A stretch of 64,000 nucleotides of DNA, taken from assembly GCA_019096155.1 (NCBI GenBank), contig JAHCVI010000002.1:3906001-3970000 (forward strand). The letters are read 5' to 3'. Positions 24,142 through 35,922 of the stretch are shown here, piece by piece. Position numbers and translations under genes: made by a program. The stretch is from Staphylotrichum longicolle (taxonomy: Eukaryota > Ascomycota > Sordariomycetes > Sordariales > Chaetomiaceae). Below the pieces are notes generated by a model, which saw only the letters and a list, made by a program, of their open reading frames with translations, ran no database searches and was not told where the DNA came from. Every line of letters starts with the position of its first letter. The first letter of the stretch is position 1.

Positions 24142-25239
24142 GGGAGAGGCTGATGTCTGATGCACGGGGTGGTGTCTGTCGTATGTCGGTGGGCTGGCTT
24201 GGGGTTCCTGTCGCGTGGTGGCCTGTGTTCTGTGTCGCGGGGTAGGGAAGCTGAGGCGGGTGTTGCGGTCCGAGGCATGTGGTACTGTACCTTGTCTAAG
24301 TTGGAAACGGCGCTGTATTTGCTTGGTCTTGGACTGAATGCGACGACCTTTTTGAACTTTGCGTACGAAGTATTGCCAGGCACCACCATTACCCGCCTTT
24401 GCCCGCATGATGCGGACCACTCCATCCAGACGTCCCGCGGTGTTGCAGGAGTGTTGCAGCAGCCTCGCCGCAGTTGGGGCGACCAATTAGTGGCCGCCTC
24501 CAAAGAAGCAGATCCAATGGCTGATAAAAGCGGCGCAGGGCTACCATGGGCCATATGTGCCCATTGTGCGCTTAATCGACGGCAAGGACATTGTGATTTT
24601 ATAAAGCCATTGCTGATGAAGCCATTACGGTAATCCTGCTTTTTCAATTTCCCAAATTGAAGCAAGACGTGATCAAGATTTGGTGATCGAGATTGGATTT
24701 AGGGGACCTGCCTGGTGCATGTTTGCATGCCGCATGAGGCTTTGTGAGCTCCTTCCATTGTGGAGAATGCCCAGCTTTAACAGCTGCCACGGCAAGCCTC
24801 CCGAGCGCCAGGCTAGCCGCATCCAGCTAGCTCCCGGTCTGCAATATGCAATAACGAGAAACGAGCGCGACTGGCAAACGTGGTTGCAGCGCATCGTCGC
24901 CTTCCAAAAATTTCGCCTCTCCTCCCTCTCTGTGTTGCCTCGAACACGCAACTCCGCCTTGGTTTCTCTCAGCTGGCGCTTTTGTCGTTTCCATCGGCAA
25001 GATACCCCACCCATTTCCCTTTCCAACCGCAAACCGAGTGGAACAGGAAACCATTCCTCCAACTCCGCTGGTCCAGCTGTTTTGATTTCTTGATTTTCCA
25101 CTACCCTTGCCATTAGCTCCCTTCCCCAACTACCTCGCTCCACTCTTTGACACAAAGTCGAGCGGCTCCTCAGCCTTCTTTCTTCCTCCCACCCACCGAT
25201 TCCCATCCACCACACCTTAACACACTTAAATCCATCACC
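24142..25239. promoter_or_regulatory. Intergenic region upstream of the RRM gene
   Basis: The 1.1 kb contain the glutaminase 3' UTR and, from about 25050, a strongly CT/CA-rich stretch ending in CACACTTAAATCCATCACC directly before the RRM gene ATG. That is a typical fungal pyrimidine-rich promoter/leader. No further gene is recognised. Confidence 0.5.
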
Positions 25240-26506
25240 ATGGCTACCACTTCGATGGATTACGAGGCGACCGGCGAGCGCTATGACGGTAAGCGCGCTC
25301 TCTGTCTCTATTCATGTGACTGGTCGCGACGCGCACTCGTTGCGTGCAATCGCGGTCCGTTCCCTCACCACACGATGCTGACCATGATCGTTTCCAGATG
25401 ACACCGCTCGCTACGACCGCGACCGTAGTGCGTCGCCGCGCCGCGACGATGGACATGACTCCCGCCGTCGCTCAATGTCTCCCAATGGCAACGACCGGTA
25501 CGTCAGCCAAGGCAGTGGCCACCTGCGACAGACACAGAACCGCCCACTAACTCCCACCCAGCGCTCCCATCAAGAACGATGGCGGCAACAAGGACGATGA
25601 GGGCGCCGTCAATCCTGGCTCCAACCTCTTCGTCACCGGCATCCACCCTCGTCTCGAGGAGTCGGAGATCAGCCGCCTTTTTGAGAAGTACGGCGAGGTC
25701 GAGAAGTGCCAGATCATGAAGGACCCCCACTCTGGCGAGTCCCGTGGCTTTGGCTTCGTCAAGATGGTCACTTCCGAGATGGCCGATGCCGCGATCGAGG
25801 GTCTGCGCGGCGAGGTCATTGAGGGCCGCACTCTTAACATTGAGAAGGCTCGTCGTGTCCGCCCGCGCACCCCTACTCCGGGCAAGTACTTTGGCCCCCC
25901 CAAGCGTGGTAAGTTTTCCCTACTGTATCTGTTTATGGCCTGTGGCTGAATCTTCGTTAGATGGTCGCGGTGGCCGCTTCGATGACCGTCGCCGTGGCGG
26001 ATACGGTGGTGGCTATGGCCGCGATGATTCGTACCGTGGTGGCCCCCGTGGTTATGGCCGTGATGATCGTGGTTACGAGCGTGGCTACGACCGCGGCTAC
26101 GACCGCGGCTATGGCGGAGGCGGAGGCGGACGCGACTACCGCGATGACCGTGGCTACAGCCGTGAGTACCGCGAGGATCGTGGCTATGACCGCCGTGACC
26201 GCGGCGGCGAGGAGGGCTATGGCAGCCGCATTGACCGGTACGGCGGTGGCCGTGGTGACGACCGTGGCGAGCGTTATGGCGGCGGCCGTGGTGGCGATGA
26301 CCGCCGTGGTCCTAGCTACGACCGCGACCGCTACGACCGTCCCAGCGACCGTGACTCGCGCCCTCGTGACTCGGCTCCCAGCGCCGCTGGTGCTTATGGT
26401 GACTCGGCTCCCCGTGGCGAGGCCCGTGAGCCCTATGGTAATCTTCCTGTTCCCTCGGCTTTTGGGAGACGACGGAAACGCTAACGTCTTTTCAGGTGGC
26501 CGTTAA
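25240..26506 (+). CDS. Transformer-2-like RRM protein with Arg/Gly/Tyr-rich tail
   Basis: Five exons, 25240-25288, 25398-25497, 25562-25908, 25961-26437 and 26496-26506, give about 327 residues. A short Arg/Ser-containing N-terminus (RDRSASPRRDD, SRRRSMSP) precedes one RRM. Its RNP2 is LFVTGIHPRL and its RNP1 is SRGFGFVKM, about residues 70-145. After TPTPGKYFGPPKR comes a long tail of RGG, RGY and DRGY units (GYERGYDRGYDRGYGGGG region). Layout and RRM resemble fungal Tra2-like splicing regulators, so a nuclear role in pre-mRNA splicing or mRNP assembly is inferred. The last exon carries only the end of a Gly codon, Gly, Arg and the stop. All introns have good GT..AG signals; intron 4 has branch GCTAAC. 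Confidence 0.9.
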
Positions 26507-29500
26507 ATGTGCCACTGGATCTCGACCTCTGCGTCCGAGGGCTACATACCTGGCAGGCTGACTATGTCGCAGCACGGATTTCTTTTTTCTCTCGTTTCGC
26601 TTTTGGCATGGGCACATAATTCGGATATCCCAAAAATCGATCGATTGGAGTTTACGGCAGGCATGGGAGGGTTAATGGCCCTGTTTCGGCACATCGCCCC
26701 TCGTCAGACAGCTTCCCTCTAGATCTTAGCCATTGGTGGTGCGACACCCGACTCTTGATGGCAGCGGGATCTGGCGCAGTCTGCAGCAGCACTAGCCGAC
26801 ATTGTCTATGGCCTCACATCTACCCTTTCGCTTCCCCGGCTTGGATCAGAAAACGGAGTAGAGTGAAGCCGCCTCTGTACGATTATCTTCTCTCTCTTTG
26901 CGCCCCTTGACGGCACAAGCGGCATCTCACTTCCGTGACGACTCTGCACCAAGCAGCAGCAAATTTCTTCGCCGGGGGTTTTTCTTCCGTAGTCGGCCTG
27001 ATACGAAACACCATCACCTTACAGCAGCTATGATCGTGACAACCAGCACAAAACTTGCCCCTTCGATTTTGCGTCGCAGCGTCTCCCCCGGGCTGGCTGG
27101 CAACCTATCAGCCTGTTCTGGAAGGCCAATTCCTTCCTCTCGACCTCGTGTAACGTTGAATGCGATTCCGGCATCGTCTGTCGCTCTCGCGCCCTTACCC
27201 TACCCGCCTCTTGACCATCAATCCGTTTTGCAACTCCCAACTCCGCGATTCCGTCCCGTCGTGCGTGAAACATGCCGCCTGCCCGCCTGCCCGTCGCATT
27301 CCGTCTATTCTGGCTCGCTCAATGGATTCCGTGCATAACGACTTGGGCAGGGTACCGTCTCGACGTGCGGAACAATCATGGGATGCTTTTCGAAAGGAGG
27401 AGGTAAGACCCTTTGTGGGTTGGCAGAGATGCGTTGACGTTGTTTTTCCAGGCGTGACCGATCGGACAACTTCATCTCCAATGCGAAGGGATGGATATAA
27501 ACGACCGAATGCATCGTCATCAACAAGTTGGCTCTGCTTGGTACACAGGTCGATGCTTTCCACGCAGCACGTTGGTTTCGAGCCGGCTGGTTGGGTCTTG
27601 TGTCTCGCACTGCTCGGTCATGGCGATTGGACGGGCGGATGCTCGATATTCTCCGACTCGATCGTGGATTCACACACACACAAGGCATGAGACATACATC
27701 GACTCGGTCTCATGCCGTGACCCGGGCCTTGTCTCCTTCGGGAAGGATGGTAGAGCACGACGCCGGACCGTGCCAGACGGCTGGGAATTTGAGCATGCGG
27801 CTCGTCCGTGTCTGTCTCACCTGGTCTCGGCTGGGCAAGGTGAGGGAGTACATCGAATCGCCTTGGGCTTTTTTGCTCCTTCCCTTCTTCACGTCTCTTG
27901 CGACGATTACTTCTCCTTTTGGGTTCGTCTCTTCTTGCCGCTGTTTATCTGTCAAAAGATAGTAGCAGGTTTGCCTTTCCGGCGAGCCCTGTAAAACATG
28001 CTTCGGTCGTACAAAGGACCGAGTGGTTCTTGTTTCTTTTCGGTATTTGTCACGCAATATCTCCTACTGAAGTTGCCATTTTTGTTGTGATACTTTGGCC
28101 AATGAGGAATTTGATAGTTGGAATGGGAGGGTAAGTAAGCGAGGTAAGCAAGGGGACGCTTTGGTTCGTAAAGTGCTTCGCTGAGTGTTCCTTGCTCATG
28201 TACGGGCTGCGGTACACAATCTAGTTATACGGAATACAAAATATGATGCATTGCCTGTTTCTATCATCCAGCCTGTGCCGTTGTCCTTGTGGTTCCGGGG
28301 CAGGTCCCCAGTAGAAGATTGGCGGTTCAAGGTGTTGGAAGATAGACAATGCCCTGACATGCCGTGTGTGGTTGAATGACATATCCGCCGCTCATCCCTT
28401 TGCATTCTTTGGACTGAACGGAGAATTGATTGAATCCACGAAGAATAAGGTGAGCAGGACGAAGTTGCTGTGGAAGGATTTGGGGCCGAGATGGCTGTCA
28501 CTTGATTGCTGGTCACTGACAAGAACAGTCGGCACTCGGAATTCGAGTTGTCCCATTGGAAATGGGTGGTGACGAAGCCATTGGGTGAGTCAAAGTACCG
28601 GTGTGAGAGAGGAGAGCAGCACGCGGACCGGCATCGTATTCCCGGAAGCTACCCTCCTTGAGAGCAGACACTGGCAAGTCAAATCGGAAGAGTCATGGAT
28701 GTCGGCCTTTTGCAGTATTTTTCGGCTCCGGCTCCGTGTCCGCCCCAACAGTTGACGGATCAGCCCGTTGTTGGGTCTACCTTAGGTTGTCTGATGAGGA
28801 TTCTGAGGAGAGCGCCTAGGAAAGAGCCTGGAACGGGTTTCGCTTAGCGTTCTCTTCAGATTCGACAGTTGGCATCCGGTGGCTTGTCCCAAGGCTTCGA
28901 AACAATGGGCACAGTGCCTTGGAGCTTGAGACGGCGGTCGGCAAAATCGACACTTCTCGGGAAAGGTGCAGCTTAGTCGGAAGCTTGTCTGGCGCCCGTG
29001 GCCAATCAGGGGTTTGTTAAGGTTGATTAGAAATGGCGGATACGGCCTCCCGGTTCCATGCTCTCTCTGTCTCTCTCGGGGCGAGTGGAGGCTAGTTGCC
29101 GGCCCCAAGTGGGCTTCAGAGAGTCAGCGCTTCGCAACCACCACGGAATGCAGATGCATGTTGTACACGTCGGCAGTGGGTACCTGCGCACTAGAGTTAG
29201 TTCGAGATTCGAGCTGCAAGCAGTCTCATGGCAGCTGTGATAAAGTCTCGAGGCAACAGGCCGCGTATTGCGCAGAAAATGTGACCGCAATTAGACGGAG
29301 CAGAGAGGCACAACCCCCGATATCTCCGAGTCTTTGTAAGCCGGGCGTCGCAGGCCCAAGTGGATCATGATTTCCGAGCCAGAACAGGAGCCAAGCCGGG
29401 GCCCCGGCCGCCAATGTTGGGGCTTGCAGGCCCGCAGAGTCGGTGCTTGCTCCTGCCGTGCTCCGACAGAGTGGGCAGGTTGTGGCAGGCTCGAGGCAGA

Positions 29501-29960
29501 TTATCGATGTCATGACTCCGACGCTAACCTTGAGGGTTGCCTTCGTGCTCGGCCGACATGCATTTCCCAGGGAAAGAAGGATGGGGAAGGGGGACGGGAA
29601 CAAGATGGGGTCGGCAGAAAGTGCCCGGGCGCGTTTTTTTCCCTTATTTTATTCCCGTCCAGGTCCAATCATGTAAGTTGGAGATGCATCACGCCCTTTC
29701 CCTCGTTCTCTCCTTCTCGGCTCGCTTTCGGTTTTCTAGTTCGATTGCATCCACAGTGTTGCCGTCGTCATATCCGTCCAGCATTGCGCGGTTTGCTCCA
29801 CCGTAAAAATCGCCAAGCGCTTGAGTTCGAACATCACCTTACCGAAGAGTATTTAAAGATACTTTTGTGTACATAAATATCTTATTCAACGCCTCGTCCT
29901 GTGGGCCGGCCACAGACCACGCAGTCCCCCCATGAGGCCCTGAACCTGGACCTCTCAGCC
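26507..29960. other. Long intergenic region upstream of the ABC transporter
   Basis: These 3.45 kb contain the RRM gene 3' UTR and the promoter of the ABC transporter. Several ORFs of 100-180 codons overlap each other on both strands at 26.9-28.0 kb, none with a recognisable domain or persuasive codon use. No RNA gene or transposon was recognised. The stretch next to the transporter becomes T/CT-rich from about 29.69 kb. Confidence 0.5.
29850..29857 (+). promoter_or_regulatory. Possible TATA element of the ABC transporter gene
   Basis: TATTTAAA lies about 104 bases before the ATG at 29961, just after a CT-rich region. Spacing is plausible for a core promoter, but fungal TATA elements are loosely placed and there is no transcript evidence. 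Confidence 0.35.
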
Positions 29961-32900
29961 ATGACGGACCCTTCCCAAGAAAAGCAGCAGCCAGAAGCGA
30001 TCACATCTGTCCCACCGCCGCCCACACTCACCCCATCTTCCCACGATGCATCACCCTCAAGAGACAAGGAGAAGCAGGTGTTGGAGGAGCAGGAGCAGCT
30101 CGAACGGATACAAAGCGGAGAGGAGCTGGACGATGACGCCGATCAGAGACCCAACTTGGACCGCATGAGGACCACCGCTACAGCCACCAGTGTGGCCACC
30201 ACCGCCGCGACGGCCAGGCTGCCCGAGCAGAAACCATGGTACAAGGAGCCAAACCCCCTACGATGGGGCAAAATTCTGCCCGTGCCCAGCGAGAGGGAAG
30301 TGTGCCCAGAGCACAAGGCTGGCTTCTTCAGCCTGCTGACGTTCCAATGGATCGCTCCGTTGATGAGCCGCGGCTACAAGCGGCCCCTCGAGTTCAACGA
30401 CATCTACAGCATCAACCCGGACCGCGCCGTCGACCCTCTGACGGACAAGATGCGGGACTCGTTCAGACGCCGCGTGGAAGCCGGCGAGAAGTTCCCCCTG
30501 GTCTGGGCCATCAACGAAACCTTCTTCCGGGAGTTTTGGCTGGGCGGCTTCTGCAGTTTGATGTCGTCCATCTTTCAGGTCATGTCCCCGTTCACGCTGC
30601 GCTATTTGATCCAGTTCGCCAAAGATGCCTACGAGGCGAGCCAGCATGGTGGCCCGCCACCTCATATCGGAGCTGGCATTGGACTGGTGCTTGGCGTCAC
30701 GGCTATGCAAGTCTTGCAAAGCTTGTCCATCAACCACTTCATTTACCGCGGCATGCTCGTGGGCGGCATGTCGAGAGCCTCTCTGATCAGCTTGATCTAC
30801 GAGAAATCCATGGTCATCTCCGGCCGAGCCAAGGCTGGCGGTGCAGACCTTCCCGATATTCCAGCTGTCAGGGCGGCCGAGGAACAAAAAGAAAAGGACG
30901 AGGCAAAGAAGGCAAAGGCCAAAAAAGGGCCGCCAGGAGCCCAGCCGGGCGTTTCTGGGGACGGCGTCGGTTGGGGCAACGGAAGAGTTGTAAGTTAACA
31001 AGAGCACAGCAGGTGTCTTTCTCTAGCATGCTAACACATTACCAGATGGCTCTGATGAACGTCGATACCTACAGAGTGGACCAAGCATTTGGCTTGTTCC
31101 ATATCCTATGGACCGCTCCCATCTCCTGCCTCCTTACTCTGGCTTTGCTCCTCGTCAATCTGACCTACAGTGCCCTCGCTGGCTTTGCCCTGCTCGTCAT
31201 TGGCGTGCCCATACTCTCCAAGGCCGTCAAGGGCTTGTTCGCTCGCAGGAAGCTCATCAATAAGATTACGGATCAGAGAGTGGGCCTGACACAGGAAATC
31301 CTCCAGTCAGTTCGCTTTGTCAAGTTCTTTGGGTGGGAAAACTCCTTCATGCATCGCCTCGAGGAGTTCCGAAATCGCGAGATCTCAGCCATCCAGGTTG
31401 TGCTGGCTATCCGCAATGCCATCATGGCCATCAGCCTGTCTCTGCCCATCTTCGCTTCCATGCTCGCCTTCATCACCTTTTCCTTGACCAACCACCCCCT
31501 TGATCCCGCGTCGGTGTTCTCTTCCCTGGCCCTGTTCAACGGTCTGAGGATGCCCCTGAACATGCTTCCCCTGGTCATCGGCCAGGTCACGGATGCCTGG
31601 TCGTCCCTCTCGCGTATCCAGGAGTTCCTCTTGGCCGAGGAGCGCGAGGAGGAGGCTCTTTACGACCCTGATGCCCCTAATGCCGTCGAGATGCACGATG
31701 CATCCTTTACCTGGGAGAGGACGCCGACGCAGGATCCCGAAGCGACTGTTGCCGGACCGACAATAGCCAAGGAGAAAAAAGGGGCAGGGGAAAAACATGG
31801 CAGCTTGGCGGCGGATTCCAGTGAAGCCGCCAGCACCCTGGTGGAGGAGCTTGAGCCTTTCAAGCTGCAGGATCTGAACCTCACGATCGGTCGCAATGAA
31901 CTTGTTGCTGTCATTGGCGGTGTTGGAAGCGGCAAGACGTCGTTGCTTGCCGCTCTGGCCGGCGATATGCGCCAAACAACTGGCGAGGTCACCCTCGGTG
32001 CTTCCAGAGCTTTCTGTCCGCAATACGCCTGGATCCAAAACGCGACGGTGAAGCAGAATATTCTCTTCGGCAAGGAGATGGATAAGCAGTGGTATGCCGA
32101 AGTCATCAAGGCGTGAGTACTCATCAACCCGCGATTATCTGACTATGCTCGGGCATCAAACTAACAAGCCGCAGATGTGCGCTGCAGCCAGACTTGGACA
32201 TGCTGCCCAACAACGACATGACGGAGATCGGAGAACGCGGCATTACCATCTCCGGAGGCCAAAAGCAGCGGTTGAACATTGCGCGTGCCATCTACTTTGA
32301 CGCCGACATTGTGTTGCTTGATGATCCCCTGAGCGCCGTCGATGCTCACGTCGGACGCCACATCTTTGACAATGCCATCCTCGGCCTGCTGAAGGATAAA
32401 TGCAGGATCTTGGCGACTCACCAGCTCTGGGTCCTGAACCGCTGCGATCGCATCATCTGGATGGAAGGAGGCAAGATCCAAGCTATCGACACGTTTGACA
32501 ACCTCATGAAGGACTCGGAGGGCTTCCGGCAGCTCATGGAATCGACGGCCGTCGAGGAGAAGAAGGAAGAAACCGCGCTTGCTCAGGTTCCGGGCGATAA
32601 CGGCCAGTCCAAGAAGAAGAAGAGGGGCAAGGGCCTGATGCAGTCGGAGGAGCGCGCCGTCGCGAGCGTTCCGTGGTCGGTGTACTCTTCCTACGTCAAG
32701 GCATCCGGCTCGATCCTCAATGCCCCCATCGTCCTTGTGCTCCTGATTCTGGCGCAGGGGGCAAACATCGTTACCAGCCTCTGGCTCTCTTGGTGGACCG
32801 CCAACAAGTTCCACTACACGATGGGAGTCTACATTGGCGTCTACGCCGGTCTCGGTGCCGTCCAAGCGTTGATCATGTTTGCCTTCATGGTGTCTCTCTC

Positions 32901-34509
32901 CATGTTTGGCACAACAGCAAGCAAGGTGATGCTACGCGAGGCCGTAGCCAGGGTGCTGCGCGCTCCCATGTCCTTCTTCGACACGACACCTCTCGGCCGC
33001 ATCACGAACCGCTTCAGCCGCGACGTCGACGTCATGGACAACACCCTGACAGATGCGATGCGCATGTACTTCTTCAGCGTCGGCAGCATCATCGCTGTCT
33101 TTGCGCTCATTATCGCCTTCTTCTACTACTTCGCCATCGCCCTGGTACCCTTGTCTATCTTCTTTCTGCTTGCCACCAGCTACTACCGCGCCTCGGCGCG
33201 TGAAGTCAAGCGTCTCGAGTCGATCCTTCGGTCGACTCTATCCGCCAAGTTCTCCGAAGGCTTGTCGGGCATTGCCACTATCAGGGCGTACGGGCTGAAG
33301 GACCGCTTCATCACCGACCTCCGCAAGGCAATCGACGACGTGGACTCGGCCTACTACCTCACCTACTCGAATCAGAGGTGGCTGTCGATGCGGCTCGATA
33401 TGATTGGAAACGCCCTTGTCTTCACCACCGGCATTCTGGTTGTCACGTCGCGGTTCTCGGTCAACCCGTCGACTGGCGGCCTGGTCCTTTCGTACATTCT
33501 GGCTATTGTCCAGATGCTTCAATTTACCGTGCGCCAGCTGGCCGAGGTCGAAAACGGCATGAACTCTGTGGAGCGTCTCCGCTACTACGGCAGCGAACTC
33601 GAGCAAGAGGCACCCCTGAAGACGATCGAAGTTCGCAAGACGTGGCCCGAGAAGGGCGAGATTGTGTTTGACAACGTCGAAATGCGTTACCGCGCCGGAC
33701 TCCCCCTTGTCCTTTCAGGGCTTACCATGCACATTCAAGGCGGGGAGCGTATTGGTATCGTCGGGCGCACCGGCGCCGGAAAGAGTTCCATCATGTCGAC
33801 CCTCTTCCGACTGGTAGAGCTCTCGGGGGGTCACATCACCATCGACGGGCTCGACATCTCCACCATCGGCCTCCAAGACCTGCGCTCACGCCTCGCTATC
33901 ATTCCGCAGGACCCAACGCTCTTCCGCGGCACGGTCCGGAGCAACCTCGACCCCTTTGGCGAGCACACCGACCTTGAGCTCTGGTCTGCCCTGCGGCAGG
34001 CCGATCTCGTCTCCCCAGAGGCCGGCCCAAGCTCCTCGGACTCTGACGAACCCACACCCCCCAGCAACAACGGGAACACCCCTCCCGCTAAGGACTCGGG
34101 TCGCATCCACCTCGACTCGGTCGTCGAAGAAGACGGCCTCAACTTCTCCCTCGGCCAGCGCCAGCTGATGGCGCTCGCACGTGCCCTCGTGAGGGGGTCG
34201 CAGATTATCGTCTGCGACGAGGCCACGTCGAGTGTCGACATGGAGACGGACGACAAGATCCAGGCGACCATCGCCACGGGGTTCAAGGGAAAGACGCTGC
34301 TGTGCATCGCCCACCGGCTGCGGACCATTATCGGGTATGACAGGATCTGCGTCATGGACAAGGGGCGGATTGCCGAGATGGGCCCGCCGATCGAACTGTG
34401 GAGGATGGAGGGGGGCATCTTTAGGGGGATGTGCGAGAGGAGCGGGATCAGGGGGGAGGATATTCTGGGTGCGAAGGACGCGTTGGAGGGGTTGGGCAGT
34501 GAGCCTTGA
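29961..34509 (+). CDS. YOR1-like ABCC full transporter
   Basis: Exons 29961-30989, 31046-32112 and 32175-34509 give about 1476 residues. A charged N-terminus leads into PNPLRWGKILPVPSEREVCP, followed by LLTFQWIAPLMSRGYKRPLE, typical of Yor1-type ABCC pumps. The order is TMD1, NBD1, TMD2, NBD2. NBD1 has Walker A GGVGSGKTS (about 633), signature ISGGQKQR (about 723) and Walker B VLLDDPLSAVD. NBD2 has GRTGAGKSS (about 1229), the degenerate signature FSLGQRQ (about 1356) and IIVCDEATSSVD. It is an ATP-driven plasma- or vacuolar-membrane exporter of organic anions or drugs in this family; the substrate cannot be told from sequence. TMD1 contains a Lys/Glu/Ala-rich insert (EEQKEKDEAKKAKAKKG), and NBD2 has about 25 extra Ser/Pro residues before its signature. 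Confidence 0.95.
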
Positions 34510-34984
34510 TTCCGTGGCCAGGCTTGGAAGGAAGCGTTTGTGTGGGGTTATGTGGTGACCAGCGTATAAAACAAAAGATGTGCGTATATCATTTCAGATA
34601 CAGGAGACAGGTCTGGGTTGTCGACAGCAAGCGAGAATTACCTACCTTACATACATATGAGAAAATCAGTCAGTCTGCGGGTCCTTGGATACCCGGATAC
34701 CCACCCCTCTGGACTGAACTCTGAAACATGCTCCTCAGCTTCATTCTTGTTCCGATATGAGAAACCCCGTGACCTGTCTGCGTTGTCGTTGCCCGGGTGT
34801 TGCACAAGTCTAGTGCACTGTCCGGCATGCACGGCCTCAGACTGGTAGACTGTCTGAGAGACGAATGGACGGACGGACAGATACCCGACATGTCGTGGAA
34901 CTCGGGAACCGCCGAATGACCAAATTAATTAAGCCTACGGGTGTCTGTTCTGTCGGTACATGTGTATACTTAGTGTGTTACATC

Positions 34985-35044
34985 AGGTAGGTCTCTCGTA
35001 GGTATCTACCTGAGGTACCTACCTATCTACCTACCTTACCTAGG
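34985..35044. repeat. AGGTAGGT / ACCTACCT repeat cluster
   Basis: The stretch consists mainly of GTAGGT and CTACCT words in both orientations (AGGTAGG, GGTATCTACC, GAGGTACCTACCTA, CTACCTACC), so it can fold back on itself. Similar GGTAGGTACCT text is common between genes in related fungi. Confidence 0.7.
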
Positions 35045-35189
35045 CAGCTCTGCAGGGTCTGTCTGCCGGGGGGAAGGGAGCGGCCCGTGACTGTCTGTGG
35101 GCAAAACTGCGCCCGTTCGCTCTGGGTCCATCACGTCCGTGCCTCGCCTCTCTGTCCCTGTCGGTGCCTTTGCCCACCTTTGTGTGCGC

Positions 35190-35306
35190 CTCTGCCTTTG
35201 CCTATGTATGTGTTTATGCCTATGTCTGTGTCTATGCCTATGCCCGTGTCCATGCCTATATCTGTGTTTATGCCTATGCCCGTGTCTGCGTCTGTGTCTG
35301 TGCCCA
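35190..35306. repeat. Hexanucleotide-based minisatellite (TGYCTR / TGCCTA family)
   Basis: TGCCTATG, TGTCTGTG, TGCCCGTG and TGTTTATG words follow each other with a 6-bp period, grouped into 12- to 24-bp higher-order units. Because the period is a multiple of three and the units lack stops, at least five of six reading frames stay open across it. They yield alternating Cys-Leu, Val-Tyr-Ala, His-Arg and Gly-Ile-Asp repeats. Confidence 0.85.
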
Positions 35307-35922
35307 CATGGACAAAGGGACCAGACATGCAGCCGGACTTGGGGACCCGTTCCACGACGTCGGTAGCGGCCCTGCGCAAATTGACGTTCAATTATATCAG
35401 GTTGAAACAACACGAGTCTGTTCAGGATTTAGTTGACATGAGGGTGTACAAATTCTCGGGCAATGTCTCCGAGGTCTGGGGCTGGGGGGAGAGGAAGGAG
35501 GGTAGGACACACATAAATTCCCCGGAGTGTTGTGCTTCACGTGTGGCATCAGAGCAGGGAGATTTCAACGGGTTGAGTCTGCCGCTGGGGAAAGTGACCA
35601 TCGCTGGATAACTGGTCCGGGTATGATGGATCGGGTCGGGTAGATATGTTCATTACATGCGGTAAAAGTAGGGAAAGGCAAAAGCGAAACAAACAGTAAA
35701 CGGAATCCAGGCGCGGCCACAAACACCGTCTAATGCCGTAGAAGCGCAACCAAGGTCAAAAAGAAAAAGACCCGCCCGCTGTCAAAACTCCCCCAACCCA
35801 TTTTGCAGCACTGTTCAAAACTGCCTCATCCTAGGGCCCAGGACCCAGACTCCCGTCGGATCCAAGCCGAAATTACTCGAAGATTCCACCACCCCCACGC
35901 CTTTCCCGAACACCCACTGCGC

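Larger units (their letters stand above)
34510..35922. other. Convergent intergenic region with simple repeats
   Basis: 1.4 kb between the ABC transporter (plus) and the membrane-protein gene (minus). It holds the 3' UTRs, a cluster of TAGG/ACCT-type repeats at about 34985-35044, and a hexamer-based minisatellite at about 35190-35306 that leaves long chance ORFs open in several frames. No gene is supported. Confidence 0.55.
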
